Part shown: piece after piece, positions 8,161 to 16,978 of the stretch
How the letters are laid out: each line of letters opens with the position of its first letter
Position numbering within the stretch: the stretch's first letter is position 1
Origin: G963556115 sp963677015
Lineage (GTDB): Bacteria; Planctomycetota; SZUA-567
Reading direction: 5' to 3'
Assembly (NCBI GenBank): GCA_963677015.1
Contig: OY781533.1
Span: forward strand, 3,596,001-3,660,000
DNA length: 64,000 bases
Position numbers and translations under genes: made by a program
The notes under the pieces: model-generated
Database searches by the model: none
Seen by the model: the letters and a program-made list of their open reading frames with translations, nothing else
Told to the model about the DNA's origin: nothing

Positions 8161-11100
8161 CTAATTGTCACCACTGACCACCGGTAAAATAACTCTTACA
8201 GTTGTTCCTTTACCCAGCTCAGACTCAAAAATAAGCTGCCCTGAATGATCATAAACTATTCGCTTGCACATAGCCAGACCAAGACCTGTTCCGCCGCCAT
8301 CACCGGATCTGGTAGTAAAAAATGGATCTGTCAAATGTTTGATATCCTCCGGACGGACACCGACCCCGTTATCCGTGACCTTTATTTCAACCATACCTTC
8401 CGTTGAAATCTCACTAATTTCAAGCCCGACTTTACGTTCTTCCCTGTCTTCTGTTGCCAGAAAAGCATTCTGAAGGATATTGATTACAACCTGTTCTATT
8501 CTGGTCTTATTCATCAATACCATAATATTCTCAGTAGGAGTACGCAGTGCTATATCACTGTTATTCCGTCCATAAAATCGCATAAAAATTGATTTTGCCG
8601 AGAGCACAGCCTGCACAAGGTCACACTCGCGGAATTCTTCCACCTGACTCTTTCTGGAATATATCCTCAAATCCTTGACAATATTACTTATTCTTTCCGC
8701 TCCCTCAATAACATCATTTGCCATATTGGGAAGCCGTTCTTTAGCCAGAGAATACGGAACCCCGCGAAGCTGAAAATCAGGGTGATCTTCATAATATTTA
8801 TCCAGAATGGGCAGAGCAGACTCCCAGGCATTTTTTATAAATGGAAGATTGAACATAATAAACTGAATAGGATTATTAATCTCATGACCGATACCGGAAA
8901 CCAGAATTCCAAGCGAAGCAAGCTTGTCGGCATCCAGCAGTTTCAACTGCTGCTCCATATTTTTCATTTCCGCTTCTTCACGCGCTTCTATCTCCCGGGA
9001 AAGGCGCATATTTATATCGACCAGTTCGGCTGTACGCTGTACAACAAGCTCCTCCAGCTTCTGACTCTCTTCACGTAAGACACTCTCCTCTGTTTTGCGC
9101 TCAGTAATATCCATGGCAATCCCGATCAGACGCTTAGGCTTACTGATCTTACTGTCATCAAACAATTTACCGATAGCCTGAATCCAGACCTCTCCTTTAA
9201 GTGGGTGTGTAATTCTAAACTCGATATTCATAATCCCTTCAGGATTACGCAAATAACCGGAGAACTCCTTGGATAAGACACTCTGATCTTCTTTGATTGT
9301 CACTGCATAAAGATGATCCAGAACTCCGATATTTGAACCTTCAGGATAACCGAAAATAGTCTTACATTTATCACTCGCGTAAAACTCACGCTCAATTATT
9401 TTCCAGTCCCACATACCGATGCCAACACCATCAATCGCCAGAGACAGCCGCTCCTCACTCTCTTTTAATAATGATTGAATTTTATTTTTAAGCTGCTCAT
9501 TTTCAATATAACGTTTCGCGATCTCAAGCCTGATCTTCATATAAGTTAGTGAAAACGGTTTGAGAATAAAATCATCCACACCCAATTTCAAAGCCCGCAT
9601 TGCGACATGATCCGCATCATCACCGGAAGTCGCAATTATATAACGCGGCAGGTTATCCTCGGTATTCCGCAGCAGCGAAAAGAGTTTCCCCTGCTGCTGT
9701 TCAGCGAAATCCATATCAATAACCGAAAGTGCAAAATATTCACCGCACGCCAGTGCCTGCAACGCCTGCGCACTATCATTAAACGCAGTTACTTCAAAAT
9801 GCTCACCGGACAAAATATCATAAAGAAGCTCACGAATACTGTTATTGCTCTCCACCAGCATCAGTTTAATTTTAGCAAATTCACCACTTGAGAAATCATC
9901 GGTATAATCAAGGTCAGGGTTTAATTCTCCAATACCTGAGAGAATATTTTCAACCTCACCGGCTTCACTGCTATTATTCAGACGGACAATAATATTCTTA
10001 ATATCATCAATTTTATAAGGTTTAGTCAGATAACCATTAGCCCCCAATTCAGAGAACACACTTTGAGAAAGCTGATTCATATATCCTGAGGCCATAAAAA
10101 TCTCAACCTCCTGATCAAGCTGACGCAGTTCTACAAGTGTTTCCCTGCCGTCCTTTACCGGCATAACCACATCAAGAATTATCAGATCAATAACACCTGT
10201 ATTCTCTTTAAAAATATTTATCGCCTGATCACCATTTTCTGCTTCAATCACCCGGCAATTTAACGTATTAAGCAGCTCTTTTACACAGAGTCGAACCAGA
10301 TCATTATCATCTACCAGAAGAACCACCAGATCTTCTTTGAGCAGCTCCAGCTCCATACCGGTAAGTAATTTAAGTTCACTCACCTCCGGAGCCTCTACGG
10401 CACACTCATTTGAAAGCGGCAGATAAATATTTATAAGTGCGGTCTCAGCTCCTACACCGGTCACCTCAACCGCTCCCTGCAGATGCCTGACAAGATTCTC
10501 TACCGTATCCGCCTCAGCGCCTCCTGACGGATGTGCAGTAGCATTTATATCATACCCGGATAAAATCTTGAGCAACTGTTTAGAGGAAAGTTTATTATTT
10601 ACTTCAAAAATCGAAATTTTAAGATAATTACCTGCCCCCAGATTGAAACCGGCCACTTCATGTTTTAGTCCGAAATTATCAATAACCGCCGTTGAAAGAC
10701 TGATTTTGCCTCCGTCCGGTAAAAACTCACGAGTATTCAATATTATCCGGCAGAAAATGATCTCTAATGCTGTTTTATCAGTACAAAGGGTAATCGGCTG
10801 CTCTGGAAACTGGCTGGTAAAATCAATACACTCAGGAATGCTGCTACGCATAACCTGAAGAATGTCCGTCATAAGCTTTTTAATATCTATAAATTCAAAA
10901 ACCGCTTCGGCAGGCGCGGAAAATTTCAATAACTTACGACTCAATGCTGCCGCGGTATTCACCGCAGAGATAATTTTCTCAGAAAGTTCATGCTGATATT
11001 CAGAAGCAGATGTATCAGCGGTCAAAAGCTGAGAACACCCTACCGCACCAGCAAGAAAATTATTTATATCATGAACCACACCACCATATAACTCTCCAAA

Positions 11101-11499
11101 AACGGCCAGCCGCTGTTTATGTTTTAACTGCTGTTTTAACTCTTCCTCAGCAGTCACATCTTCAAACACCAGCACTAGATAGGTATCAGAGGCGGTTATA
11201 TGTTCCTGAACTTTGTATCTTAAATAATAATTAAAGTCTCTACTGGCAATAACAATAATATCGCCTTCATATAGCGGTTGATTAGCAGTATTAATAAGAT
11301 CTATCCGCCCCCCGCAACGATCCTGAGGGTGTATGACCTCTGAATAGATCCGGCCGTCAGCTATTTCCATAGTTGTATCAAAGCAGATCTCGGCCGTTTT
11401 ATTAAGATAACAGATCCGCCTGCCGGAATCTATAAGAACCAGCGGCTTACTGATTAGATCACAGATACTTCCAGTCTCTTCAATATTATTTATCATCAA
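8161..11499 (-). CDS. Soluble hybrid histidine kinase with two receiver domains
   Basis: 1112 residues with no membrane segment. Domain order: PAS (about 14-118); a first HisKA-like region with His 143 (VVHDINN); an ATPase-like region that lacks clear G boxes; receiver 1 (about 395-515, phospho-acceptor Asp about 443 in LIILDVVMP, Lys in TKPY); receiver 2 (about 560-680, first acidic pair replaced by VES, IDMDF and LKPF kept); PAS/PAC (about 700-815, ending in AMDITERK); a coiled coil; and a second, complete kinase core with His 872 (GHEINNP), an N box, DNGVGV and GTGLGL. The C-terminal kinase looks active and the first looks degenerate. Its output partner is not adjacent. No clear ribosome binding site is seen. 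Confidence 0.9.
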   Translation of the reverse strand: MMINNIEETGSICDLISKPLVLIDSGRRICYLNKTAEICFDTTMEIADGRIYSEVIHPQDRCGGRIDLINTANQPLYEGDIIVIASRDFNYYLRYKVQEHITASDTYLVLVFEDVTAEEELKQQLKHKQRLAVFGELYGGVVHDINNFLAGAVGCSQLLTADTSASEYQHELSEKIISAVNTAAALSRKLLKFSAPAEAVFEFIDIKKLMTDILQVMRSSIPECIDFTSQFPEQPITLCTDKTALEIIFCRIILNTREFLPDGGKISLSTAVIDNFGLKHEVAGFNLGAGNYLKISIFEVNNKLSSKQLLKILSGYDINATAHPSGGAEADTVENLVRHLQGAVEVTGVGAETALINIYLPLSNECAVEAPEVSELKLLTGMELELLKEDLVVLLVDDNDLVRLCVKELLNTLNCRVIEAENGDQAINIFKENTGVIDLIILDVVMPVKDGRETLVELRQLDQEVEIFMASGYMNQLSQSVFSELGANGYLTKPYKIDDIKNIIVRLNNSSEAGEVENILSGIGELNPDLDYTDDFSSGEFAKIKLMLVESNNSIRELLYDILSGEHFEVTAFNDSAQALQALACGEYFALSVIDMDFAEQQQGKLFSLLRNTEDNLPRYIIATSGDDADHVAMRALKLGVDDFILKPFSLTYMKIRLEIAKRYIENEQLKNKIQSLLKESEERLSLAIDGVGIGMWDWKIIEREFYASDKCKTIFGYPEGSNIGVLDHLYAVTIKEDQSVLSKEFSGYLRNPEGIMNIEFRITHPLKGEVWIQAIGKLFDDSKISKPKRLIGIAMDITERKTEESVLREESQKLEELVVQRTAELVDINMRLSREIEAREEAEMKNMEQQLKLLDADKLASLGILVSGIGHEINNPIQFIMFNLPFIKNAWESALPILDKYYEDHPDFQLRGVPYSLAKERLPNMANDVIEGAERISNIVKDLRIYSRKSQVEEFRECDLVQAVLSAKSIFMRFYGRNNSDIALRTPTENIMVLMNKTRIEQVVINILQNAFLATEDREERKVGLEISEISTEGMVEIKVTDNGVGVRPEDIKHLTDPFFTTRSGDGGGTGLGLAMCKRIVYDHSGQLIFESELGKGTTVRVILPVVSGDN

Positions 11500-11548
11500 A
11501 TATTATCTTTGTATAAAATAAACCGGAGAATAAAACCATTATTACATA

Positions 11549-12172
11549 CTATCTGCCAATGCGAAAAGCGCCATCACCTGTCAAGGTCAGACGCAGATTA
11601 TACATATCAGCAATATGTTCAAGAATCCTTTGAACTGTTGCATCAGCCATCATAACTTCAACCTTGATATTTGCTACATTTCCATACATAATTATTGTAA
11701 CTCCGCTGCGCTTATGCAGATCCGCTAAAACCCGCCGCAGCGACTTACCGGCATAATCAACAGTGTATAAACCCTTTGGTGCCTGCTCCTTATGGCTGGG
11801 AGTGATTATTGTATTATGCAGCGGATTTATGACAATCTCACCCTGCTCACCGCCAGCAATCCACTTCGCCTCAAGCTGAATACAGATTACATCAAGAAGT
11901 TCTCTAAGAGTAATCACCCCTTTAGGTAAGGCAATAATTCTCTTAAGATCCTGCACGCCGGAAAATTCCGGTGCCAGAATTATCTTACTGTCAGTATTAT
12001 TCCTGATCACATTGAGCAGCTGATTTATATCCATCTGCTCACTGTTTATTACCACTTTCTGACTCAAAGTCTCGAGCTTTACCAGGGGCCTGGTATTTTT
12101 CTCGGCCGCATTTATACTGTATAATGACATAAAAGCGCAAAACAGTATTAAGACAATCCTCATATGACGCAT
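11549..12172 (-). CDS. Exported STN-like domain protein
   Basis: A 207-residue secreted protein: signal peptide about 1-24 (cleavage near SINAAEK), then two copies of a compact alpha/beta unit. The second is clearest, VDYAGKSLRRVLADL then IKVEVMMADATVQRILEHI, which resembles the secretin/TonB short N-terminal (STN) domain that packs against outer-membrane secretins and receptors. No secretin or TonB receptor is adjacent, so the partner is unknown. AGGA lies 6 bases before the first ATG. It is followed after a short gap by the hybrid kinase gene on the same strand. Confidence 0.6.
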   Translation of the reverse strand: MRHMRIVLILFCAFMSLYSINAAEKNTRPLVKLETLSQKVVINSEQMDINQLLNVIRNNTDSKIILAPEFSGVQDLKRIIALPKGVITLRELLDVICIQLEAKWIAGGEQGEIVINPLHNTIITPSHKEQAPKGLYTVDYAGKSLRRVLADLHKRSGVTIIMYGNVANIKVEVMMADATVQRILEHIADMYNLRLTLTGDGAFRIGR

Positions 12173-12298
12173 AACAAATCCTTTGTTTATTCTAACTATT
12201 GTTTATATCAGAGATTATATATCAGCCAGTATAATTGATATTAAAACCTTTTCAAGTTTTTTGTCCTCTACAGAGCTTGAGTATAATCCTTGAATTAC

Positions 12299-12326
12299 TT
12301 GAAAAACACCGGCATTATCATATAAT
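12299..12326 (+). promoter_or_regulatory. Putative sigma-70 promoter of the PHP-like gene
   Basis: TTGAAA (12299-12304), a 16-base spacer and a perfect TATAAT (12321-12326) lie in the 236-base region between two divergent genes, about 80 bases before the plus-strand start codon. Confidence 0.5.
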
Positions 12327-12408
12327 TATAGCCAATTCCGGTTACCGCTGTACTGACAATATAATTAATTATACATATAATATTTATTCATAAAGTACAA
12401 ATTACACA

Positions 12409-14151
12409 ATGTTCAAAATTAAATTTAATGCCTTCATCTTTTCCCTGCTTTTCCTTTGTATTTCTTACACTTCGTATAGTGAAGAAATTGACTCCCTCAG
12501 TATTCCCCTTGCCGATGAAGAAGAGACATTCAGCTATACAGTAGTTCTCAAAGACAGCGAGAATAAAAGCACATCAGCACTTATAACCATAACAGACACC
12601 CAGTCACACGAAGATAGAAATTATGTTATTACTTCTGAACAGAAATTCCAACTGCCTAGAGGTAAATACAGTGCCGGAATCTACGGCGGTCCACGACGAA
12701 TCCCAGTAAAATTTGACTTTAATCTGCCGGCAAAGAATAATTCCAAAACCGTCACAATACGCAGTTTCGCCAATCTTGAACCTACAGGGTGGATTATGCT
12801 GGACACCTTTTACAACCCAGCGACAGCAATATCAAAATCCTCGCTGCAATCTCTGGCTCAGGCACTTCAGTTACACAGTATTTTCACCCCGCTCAATAAT
12901 ATTTTACGCAACAGCTCTGATTACAGCCGATTGCAAAAAAAAGATATCCCTCTTCTGGCACCAGTTACAACTTATCAGCACCCGCAATTCGGTACAATTG
13001 TCGCCTTCAATTCACAAAAACCACAGGCCGCGGCGTACAACCCCATTATCCTCAGCAAACCTCTATATCCGCTGCTTGCACAGCTCAAGGATGCAAATAA
13101 CCTTACCGCCATAAGTCCAATAATTATAAATAATAAAGAAAAAAATAATGCGCACAGCTTCGCTGAAGAATTTCTTTTTGACACTCTGACAGGGCCCTTA
13201 TATGATTTTTTTATTCTTGATAACCTGAATTCACTTAAAATATGGCACACGCTGCTGAATCAGGGATACCGCATCCCTGCAGTCTATATTGGAAACGACA
13301 GCATTTATTCGAGCAATCGCAACCCGGAAATAAAATCATATATTAAAATCCCCAGGCAGGAATACTCTCAGAAATTCTTGCACGAAACACTCAAAGCCGG
13401 TTGTTTTGTGATCTCAAATGGTCCATTCATAAGATTTTTCACCGAGAGTATCGGCTCGAAAGATGAAAACCGCAAAACCGGTGAAGATAATACCAACTGG
13501 ATAAACGGCGATTCTCTCAAAATCGGTGATGTCGGTTTCACCTCTGCAAACCTGCGCAACGTCTATGCCGAGGCATTTTCAGCATCAGATCCTGAGGATA
13601 AGGTAAAAGCACTGGAGCTAATTTACAACGGCAAAATTATTGAGAAAAAAGCCGCCGCTGACAACCAGAAGAATCTGAGTATAATGTGGAAGGTTGTTCT
13701 GGACAAACCTGGCTGGATACAACTCCGCTACCTTTCAACTACCGGTAAATTTCTGGCGGTAACCAACCCCACTTATCTGGTTGATTACAATACCAGTGAG
13801 CCGGCTCCAATTATGGCCAGAACAGAAATTAAGGTAACTGCTGCAGCCAGCGATAAACCGCTTAAAGCAAGAGCTATAGTAGAAAACTTTGGAATTGTAA
13901 TCAATAATATTGAGATATCCGGGCACCCCGTTATTATACAAGCTCCTGCAACAGCCAGCATTACAGTTGAAGCCGCCGGCTACCGCAGTCAGACTCAGAG
14001 CATCTATCTGCAGGGTGGAGCCGCCGGCTATATCCGCAGCCTTAATAAACGTAATCTGCTGGCAAAGGCCCTGATAAACCCGATATCTTATCAGTATCTG
14101 CAGAAAGCACTCAATAATTCTAAACTGCACTTCAAACTCAACAAAAAATAA
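12409..14151 (+). CDS. Exported CehA/McbA-like PHP-fold protein, probably catalytically dead
   Basis: 580 residues with a signal peptide (about 1-24). The layout follows exported CehA/McbA-type PHP metallohydrolases: an N-terminal beta domain, a PHP barrel with a conserved tail motif (GCFVISNGPFIRF), then a beta-sandwich with WIQLRYL. The metal ligands are missing. Where active members have a DxHxH motif, this protein has LDTFYNPA (about residue 130), and the usual TDHN is TPLNN. I infer a binding or scaffold role rather than hydrolysis. The C-terminus adds a PEGA-like segment (ASITVEAAGYRSQTQ). The gene stands alone on the plus strand with its own promoter. Confidence 0.5.
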   Translation: MFKIKFNAFIFSLLFLCISYTSYSEEIDSLSIPLADEEETFSYTVVLKDSENKSTSALITITDTQSHEDRNYVITSEQKFQLPRGKYSAGIYGGPRRIPVKFDFNLPAKNNSKTVTIRSFANLEPTGWIMLDTFYNPATAISKSSLQSLAQALQLHSIFTPLNNILRNSSDYSRLQKKDIPLLAPVTTYQHPQFGTIVAFNSQKPQAAAYNPIILSKPLYPLLAQLKDANNLTAISPIIINNKEKNNAHSFAEEFLFDTLTGPLYDFFILDNLNSLKIWHTLLNQGYRIPAVYIGNDSIYSSNRNPEIKSYIKIPRQEYSQKFLHETLKAGCFVISNGPFIRFFTESIGSKDENRKTGEDNTNWINGDSLKIGDVGFTSANLRNVYAEAFSASDPEDKVKALELIYNGKIIEKKAAADNQKNLSIMWKVVLDKPGWIQLRYLSTTGKFLAVTNPTYLVDYNTSEPAPIMARTEIKVTAAASDKPLKARAIVENFGIVINNIEISGHPVIIQAPATASITVEAAGYRSQTQSIYLQGGAAGYIRSLNKRNLLAKALINPISYQYLQKALNNSKLHFKLNKK

Positions 14152-14309
14152 TTTATAAACATTACAAGGATATCCCTTACTTCATTATAATTTTTTTCCG
14201 TACCAGACTGAATCTTAAACGGCACTGTATTAATTACTCATATAAATTATAATAAACTAATATTTCTACTCCTAAGATAGCTGATTATACTATAAATATA
14301 AATAAAAAA

Positions 14310-14336
14310 AATTGCAGAGGTCAGCCCTCTGCAATT
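14310..14336 (-). terminator. Intrinsic terminator of the rnfG-like operon
   Basis: An 11-base-pair stem (AATTGCAGAGG with CCTCTGCAATT, 5-base loop) is followed on the minus strand by a run of T. It closes the DUF3857-waaF-hemC-FMN operon. Confidence 0.9.
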
Positions 14337-14364
14337 AACTCTATATTAACAAATTAAAATAGGA

Positions 14365-15018
14365 TTACAGCATTTTCTTAAGCTTATCTTCGGCATTCTG
14401 CACAGCTTTAATAATTCCTCTAGTACTGTAGGTCGCTCCGGTAATCACTTCAATATTCTTCTTGGCAACCATATCTTGCGGCAGTTTATCGGAAAACTGC
14501 TTCTGAAAAGCTGTTCGACGGTCAGGGCTGGTATCATCCGGTTTACCGGTGATCTTTCCAAGCCAGGTAAATGCCGGTTTGGTATTCTTGGCATTCTCAC
14601 CAAGACCGGGAGTCTCCTGACTCTTGATTACCTTCCAGCCAACACATACATAACCCTTTTTGGTCACTGCAGTGCCGTCTGGGAACTTCACGCCCGATTT
14701 CTTCGGATTCACAAATCCCACCAGCAGCTCAATTGGAGATGATTTATTATATCCTATTCCAGAACCGGTAACCGCATAATATGAAGGCTCCTCGGTATCG
14801 CCATCAAGAAAAACTTTATAGTATTTTCCACCGTCCTTTTCAACCGGCTCAACCTTTTTAAAACCAGCAAAGAAAACCGTCTTCAAAGCCGCTTCTTCCT
14901 CCTGCTTCTCTGCTGCCGCGATTGCCGGTTTGGTTTTGGCATAAGTCAATGCCAGTGCGCCGGAAGCAAGAGCTGCAACAAATCCGAGAATTATCGTAAG
15001 CTGTATAAATTTTTTCAT
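14365..15018 (-). CDS. RnfG/NqrC-like FMN-binding protein (orphan)
   Basis: 217 residues: one N-terminal membrane anchor (about 5-25) and a periplasmic FMN-binding domain. The flavinylation motif is visible as ITGATYST near residue 192; FMN would be linked through phosphoester to the Thr of TGAT. Family members pass electrons in the Rnf and Nqr complexes. No other rnf or nqr gene, and no ApbE flavin transferase, is in the window. The gene lies at the end of an operon after hemC, so it may serve a separate electron carrier system. A GGGAAA ribosome binding site is weak. Confidence 0.85.
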   Translation of the reverse strand: MKKFIQLTIILGFVAALASGALALTYAKTKPAIAAAEKQEEEAALKTVFFAGFKKVEPVEKDGGKYYKVFLDGDTEEPSYYAVTGSGIGYNKSSPIELLVGFVNPKKSGVKFPDGTAVTKKGYVCVGWKVIKSQETPGLGENAKNTKPAFTWLGKITGKPDDTSPDRRTAFQKQFSDKLPQDMVAKKNIEVITGATYSTRGIIKAVQNAEDKLKKML

Positions 15019-15068
15019 AATAATTTCCCACTATCCCTTTTTATGCAAAATATATTACTAATTTACCC

Positions 15069-15953
15069 TTAATGTGCCATCTTGTCAAGAATTTGCGCTC
15101 CACCACCCAAAAGAATTTCATGTGCCAACTCCTGAGCCAGCATCGCTGCCATGCCAAGAGAGCCCTTTTTTTCCTGTACCACTCCAATATCACCAGCTAC
15201 CGAGAATATTCCTCCGGTAAAAGCGATATTTCCACCAGAAACCTCAGATCTTATACCCGCAGGCAGGCTGCACCCGCCGCCAAGCGCCTTTAAAAACCGG
15301 GATTCCGCATAAGCCGCAGCAGCATCAGATACGCAGTTAAGCTTCCCAATGAGTGCCGCAACATCATTCTCACCTTCGCGTATACGTAACCCAAGGGCGC
15401 CCTGACCCGCGGCAGGAAGAATATCCAATACCTCATAATCATAGCTCTCAGCAAGTCCCAGACGCACTAGAGCCGCCTCCGCCACTACCAGACCAGACCA
15501 GCCTTTATCCTGCATCTGTGCTAGCCGGGTATGAATATTACCCCTGACATCAGCAAAGGTATATCCCAACCCCAGACGCGCCACCTGCGCCCTGCGTCGC
15601 AACGAGCCGCAACCGATAATACCGCAACCGGCATTATTGCTGACCAGCACATCTCTACTGCTTTCACGCCGGGGGATAGCACCCAAAACCAGTCCTTCTT
15701 CATCCTCAACCGGCATATCTTTGAGACTATGTACCGACACATCCGCCTGCCGCTCAAGGACAGCCCGATCCACCTCCTTGGTGAATAAACCTTTACCGCC
15801 TATTTCATGCAACGGTTTATCAAGCTGAATATCACCCTGAGTACGTATTATCACCAGCTCCGTTGCCGCCCCCAGCTTTTCTAGCTCAGAAGCAACCCAG
15901 CGACTCTGCGCCAGCGCCAGCTCCGAACCTCTGGTCGCGATTCTGATCTTCAT
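15069..15953 (-). CDS. hemC: Hydroxymethylbilane synthase (porphobilinogen deaminase)
   Basis: Polymerises four porphobilinogens to hydroxymethylbilane in tetrapyrrole synthesis, in the cytoplasm. 294 residues, normal length. The N-terminus IRIATRGSELALAQ, the central SLKDMPVE and VRGNIHTRL, and GGGCSLPAG with Cys 228 (which attaches the dipyrromethane cofactor) are all present. The start overlaps the waaF stop by four bases (ATGA) with GAGGAGGG upstream, so the two genes are translationally coupled. No other haem genes are adjacent. Confidence 0.97.
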   Translation of the reverse strand: MKIRIATRGSELALAQSRWVASELEKLGAATELVIIRTQGDIQLDKPLHEIGGKGLFTKEVDRAVLERQADVSVHSLKDMPVEDEEGLVLGAIPRRESSRDVLVSNNAGCGIIGCGSLRRRAQVARLGLGYTFADVRGNIHTRLAQMQDKGWSGLVVAEAALVRLGLAESYDYEVLDILPAAGQGALGLRIREGENDVAALIGKLNCVSDAAAAYAESRFLKALGGGCSLPAGIRSEVSGGNIAFTGGIFSVAGDIGVVQEKKGSLGMAAMLAQELAHEILLGGGAQILDKMAH

Positions 15954-16978
15954 AAACCCTCCTCGGAAACTTTATCCAGCAATTCCCAGGAACGCTGAAT
16001 AATCATCTCCGGAGTAATCGCGTCAAGAGCTTTTCGCGCCGCTTTACGAACTTCAGGATTTTTCAGATCAGGGGTACACATTCCGCCTTCACCGACTATA
16101 GCAACATAACGCCCGAGAGCCTTGGTTCTAGATGGTTCGGTTATGCCGAAAATGGTAACTGTCGGTACATCTAATGCCGCTGCAGTATGTGCTCCGCCGG
16201 AATCTCCGCCAACATACAGAGCCGCACCTTTCAATACCGCCATAAACCCGGCAAGCGAAACCTTCCCTGCCAGATTATATACGCCATCAGCCACATCACT
16301 TATAGTTTCAGTAATACCGGCCTGCGCCGCAGTACCAGTAATAAAAACCTTAATCCCGAATTCCTCAGTAATTCTCGCAGCCACCGCCGCGTATTTATCA
16401 TTTCCCCAGTCTTTGACACTTCCGTAAGCACTTAAAGGAGCAATGACCGCATATTCTTCATCCTTAAGTCCCAGTTCTTCCAGCACTTTCTCTGCTTCCT
16501 GCTTTGCAGACGCTGAAACCTCAAGTTTCGGCAAACCTGCCTGCGCTTCTATTTCCAAAGCATTAAGCACATAAAGATAATAATCACTCTGATGCGCAGT
16601 CAGAATCTTGGTAGTTGGTATAAAAGCATCGGTCAATAACATTTTTCTGGCATCCCGGGCAAACCCCAGACGCCGTTTGACTCTTCCCAGAAAAAACCAG
16701 AGTGCAGTACCAAAACTATTGGTAGTCAATACCCCTATATCAAATTTTTCTGCCCGTAATTTTTTGATACTGTTAAAATATTCTGATAATTTTACTTTCT
16801 TACCCGGTGCCAATATCACTCTATCAACATAGCTGGAAGCATTATAACAGTCAGCCACATTTTTACGGCACGCCGCCACTATTTCTGCTTCGGGAAATTT
16901 TTTACGTAATTCTCTAAAGACTGGCAACGCCATAATACAATCACCCAACCAATTCGGCGTCCGAACGACAATCTTCAT
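15950..16978 (-). CDS. waaF: Lipopolysaccharide heptosyltransferase (GT9)
   Basis: Adds heptose to the lipopolysaccharide inner core at the inner face of the cytoplasmic membrane. 342 residues with the GT9 N-terminus RTPNWLGDCIMALPVFREL and the nucleotide-sugar site VGGDSGGAHTAAALDVPTV then FGITEPSRT. These features fit the WaaF (heptosyltransferase II) branch best. It overlaps both neighbours by four bases, in an operon with a DUF3857 protein and hemC. It shows the organism makes LPS or a heptose-containing lipid glycan. Confidence 0.88.
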   Translation of the reverse strand: MKIVVRTPNWLGDCIMALPVFRELRKKFPEAEIVAACRKNVADCYNASSYVDRVILAPGKKVKLSEYFNSIKKLRAEKFDIGVLTTNSFGTALWFFLGRVKRRLGFARDARKMLLTDAFIPTTKILTAHQSDYYLYVLNALEIEAQAGLPKLEVSASAKQEAEKVLEELGLKDEEYAVIAPLSAYGSVKDWGNDKYAAVAARITEEFGIKVFITGTAAQAGITETISDVADGVYNLAGKVSLAGFMAVLKGAALYVGGDSGGAHTAAALDVPTVTIFGITEPSRTKALGRYVAIVGEGGMCTPDLKNPEVRKAARKALDAITPEMIIQRSWELLDKVSEEGL

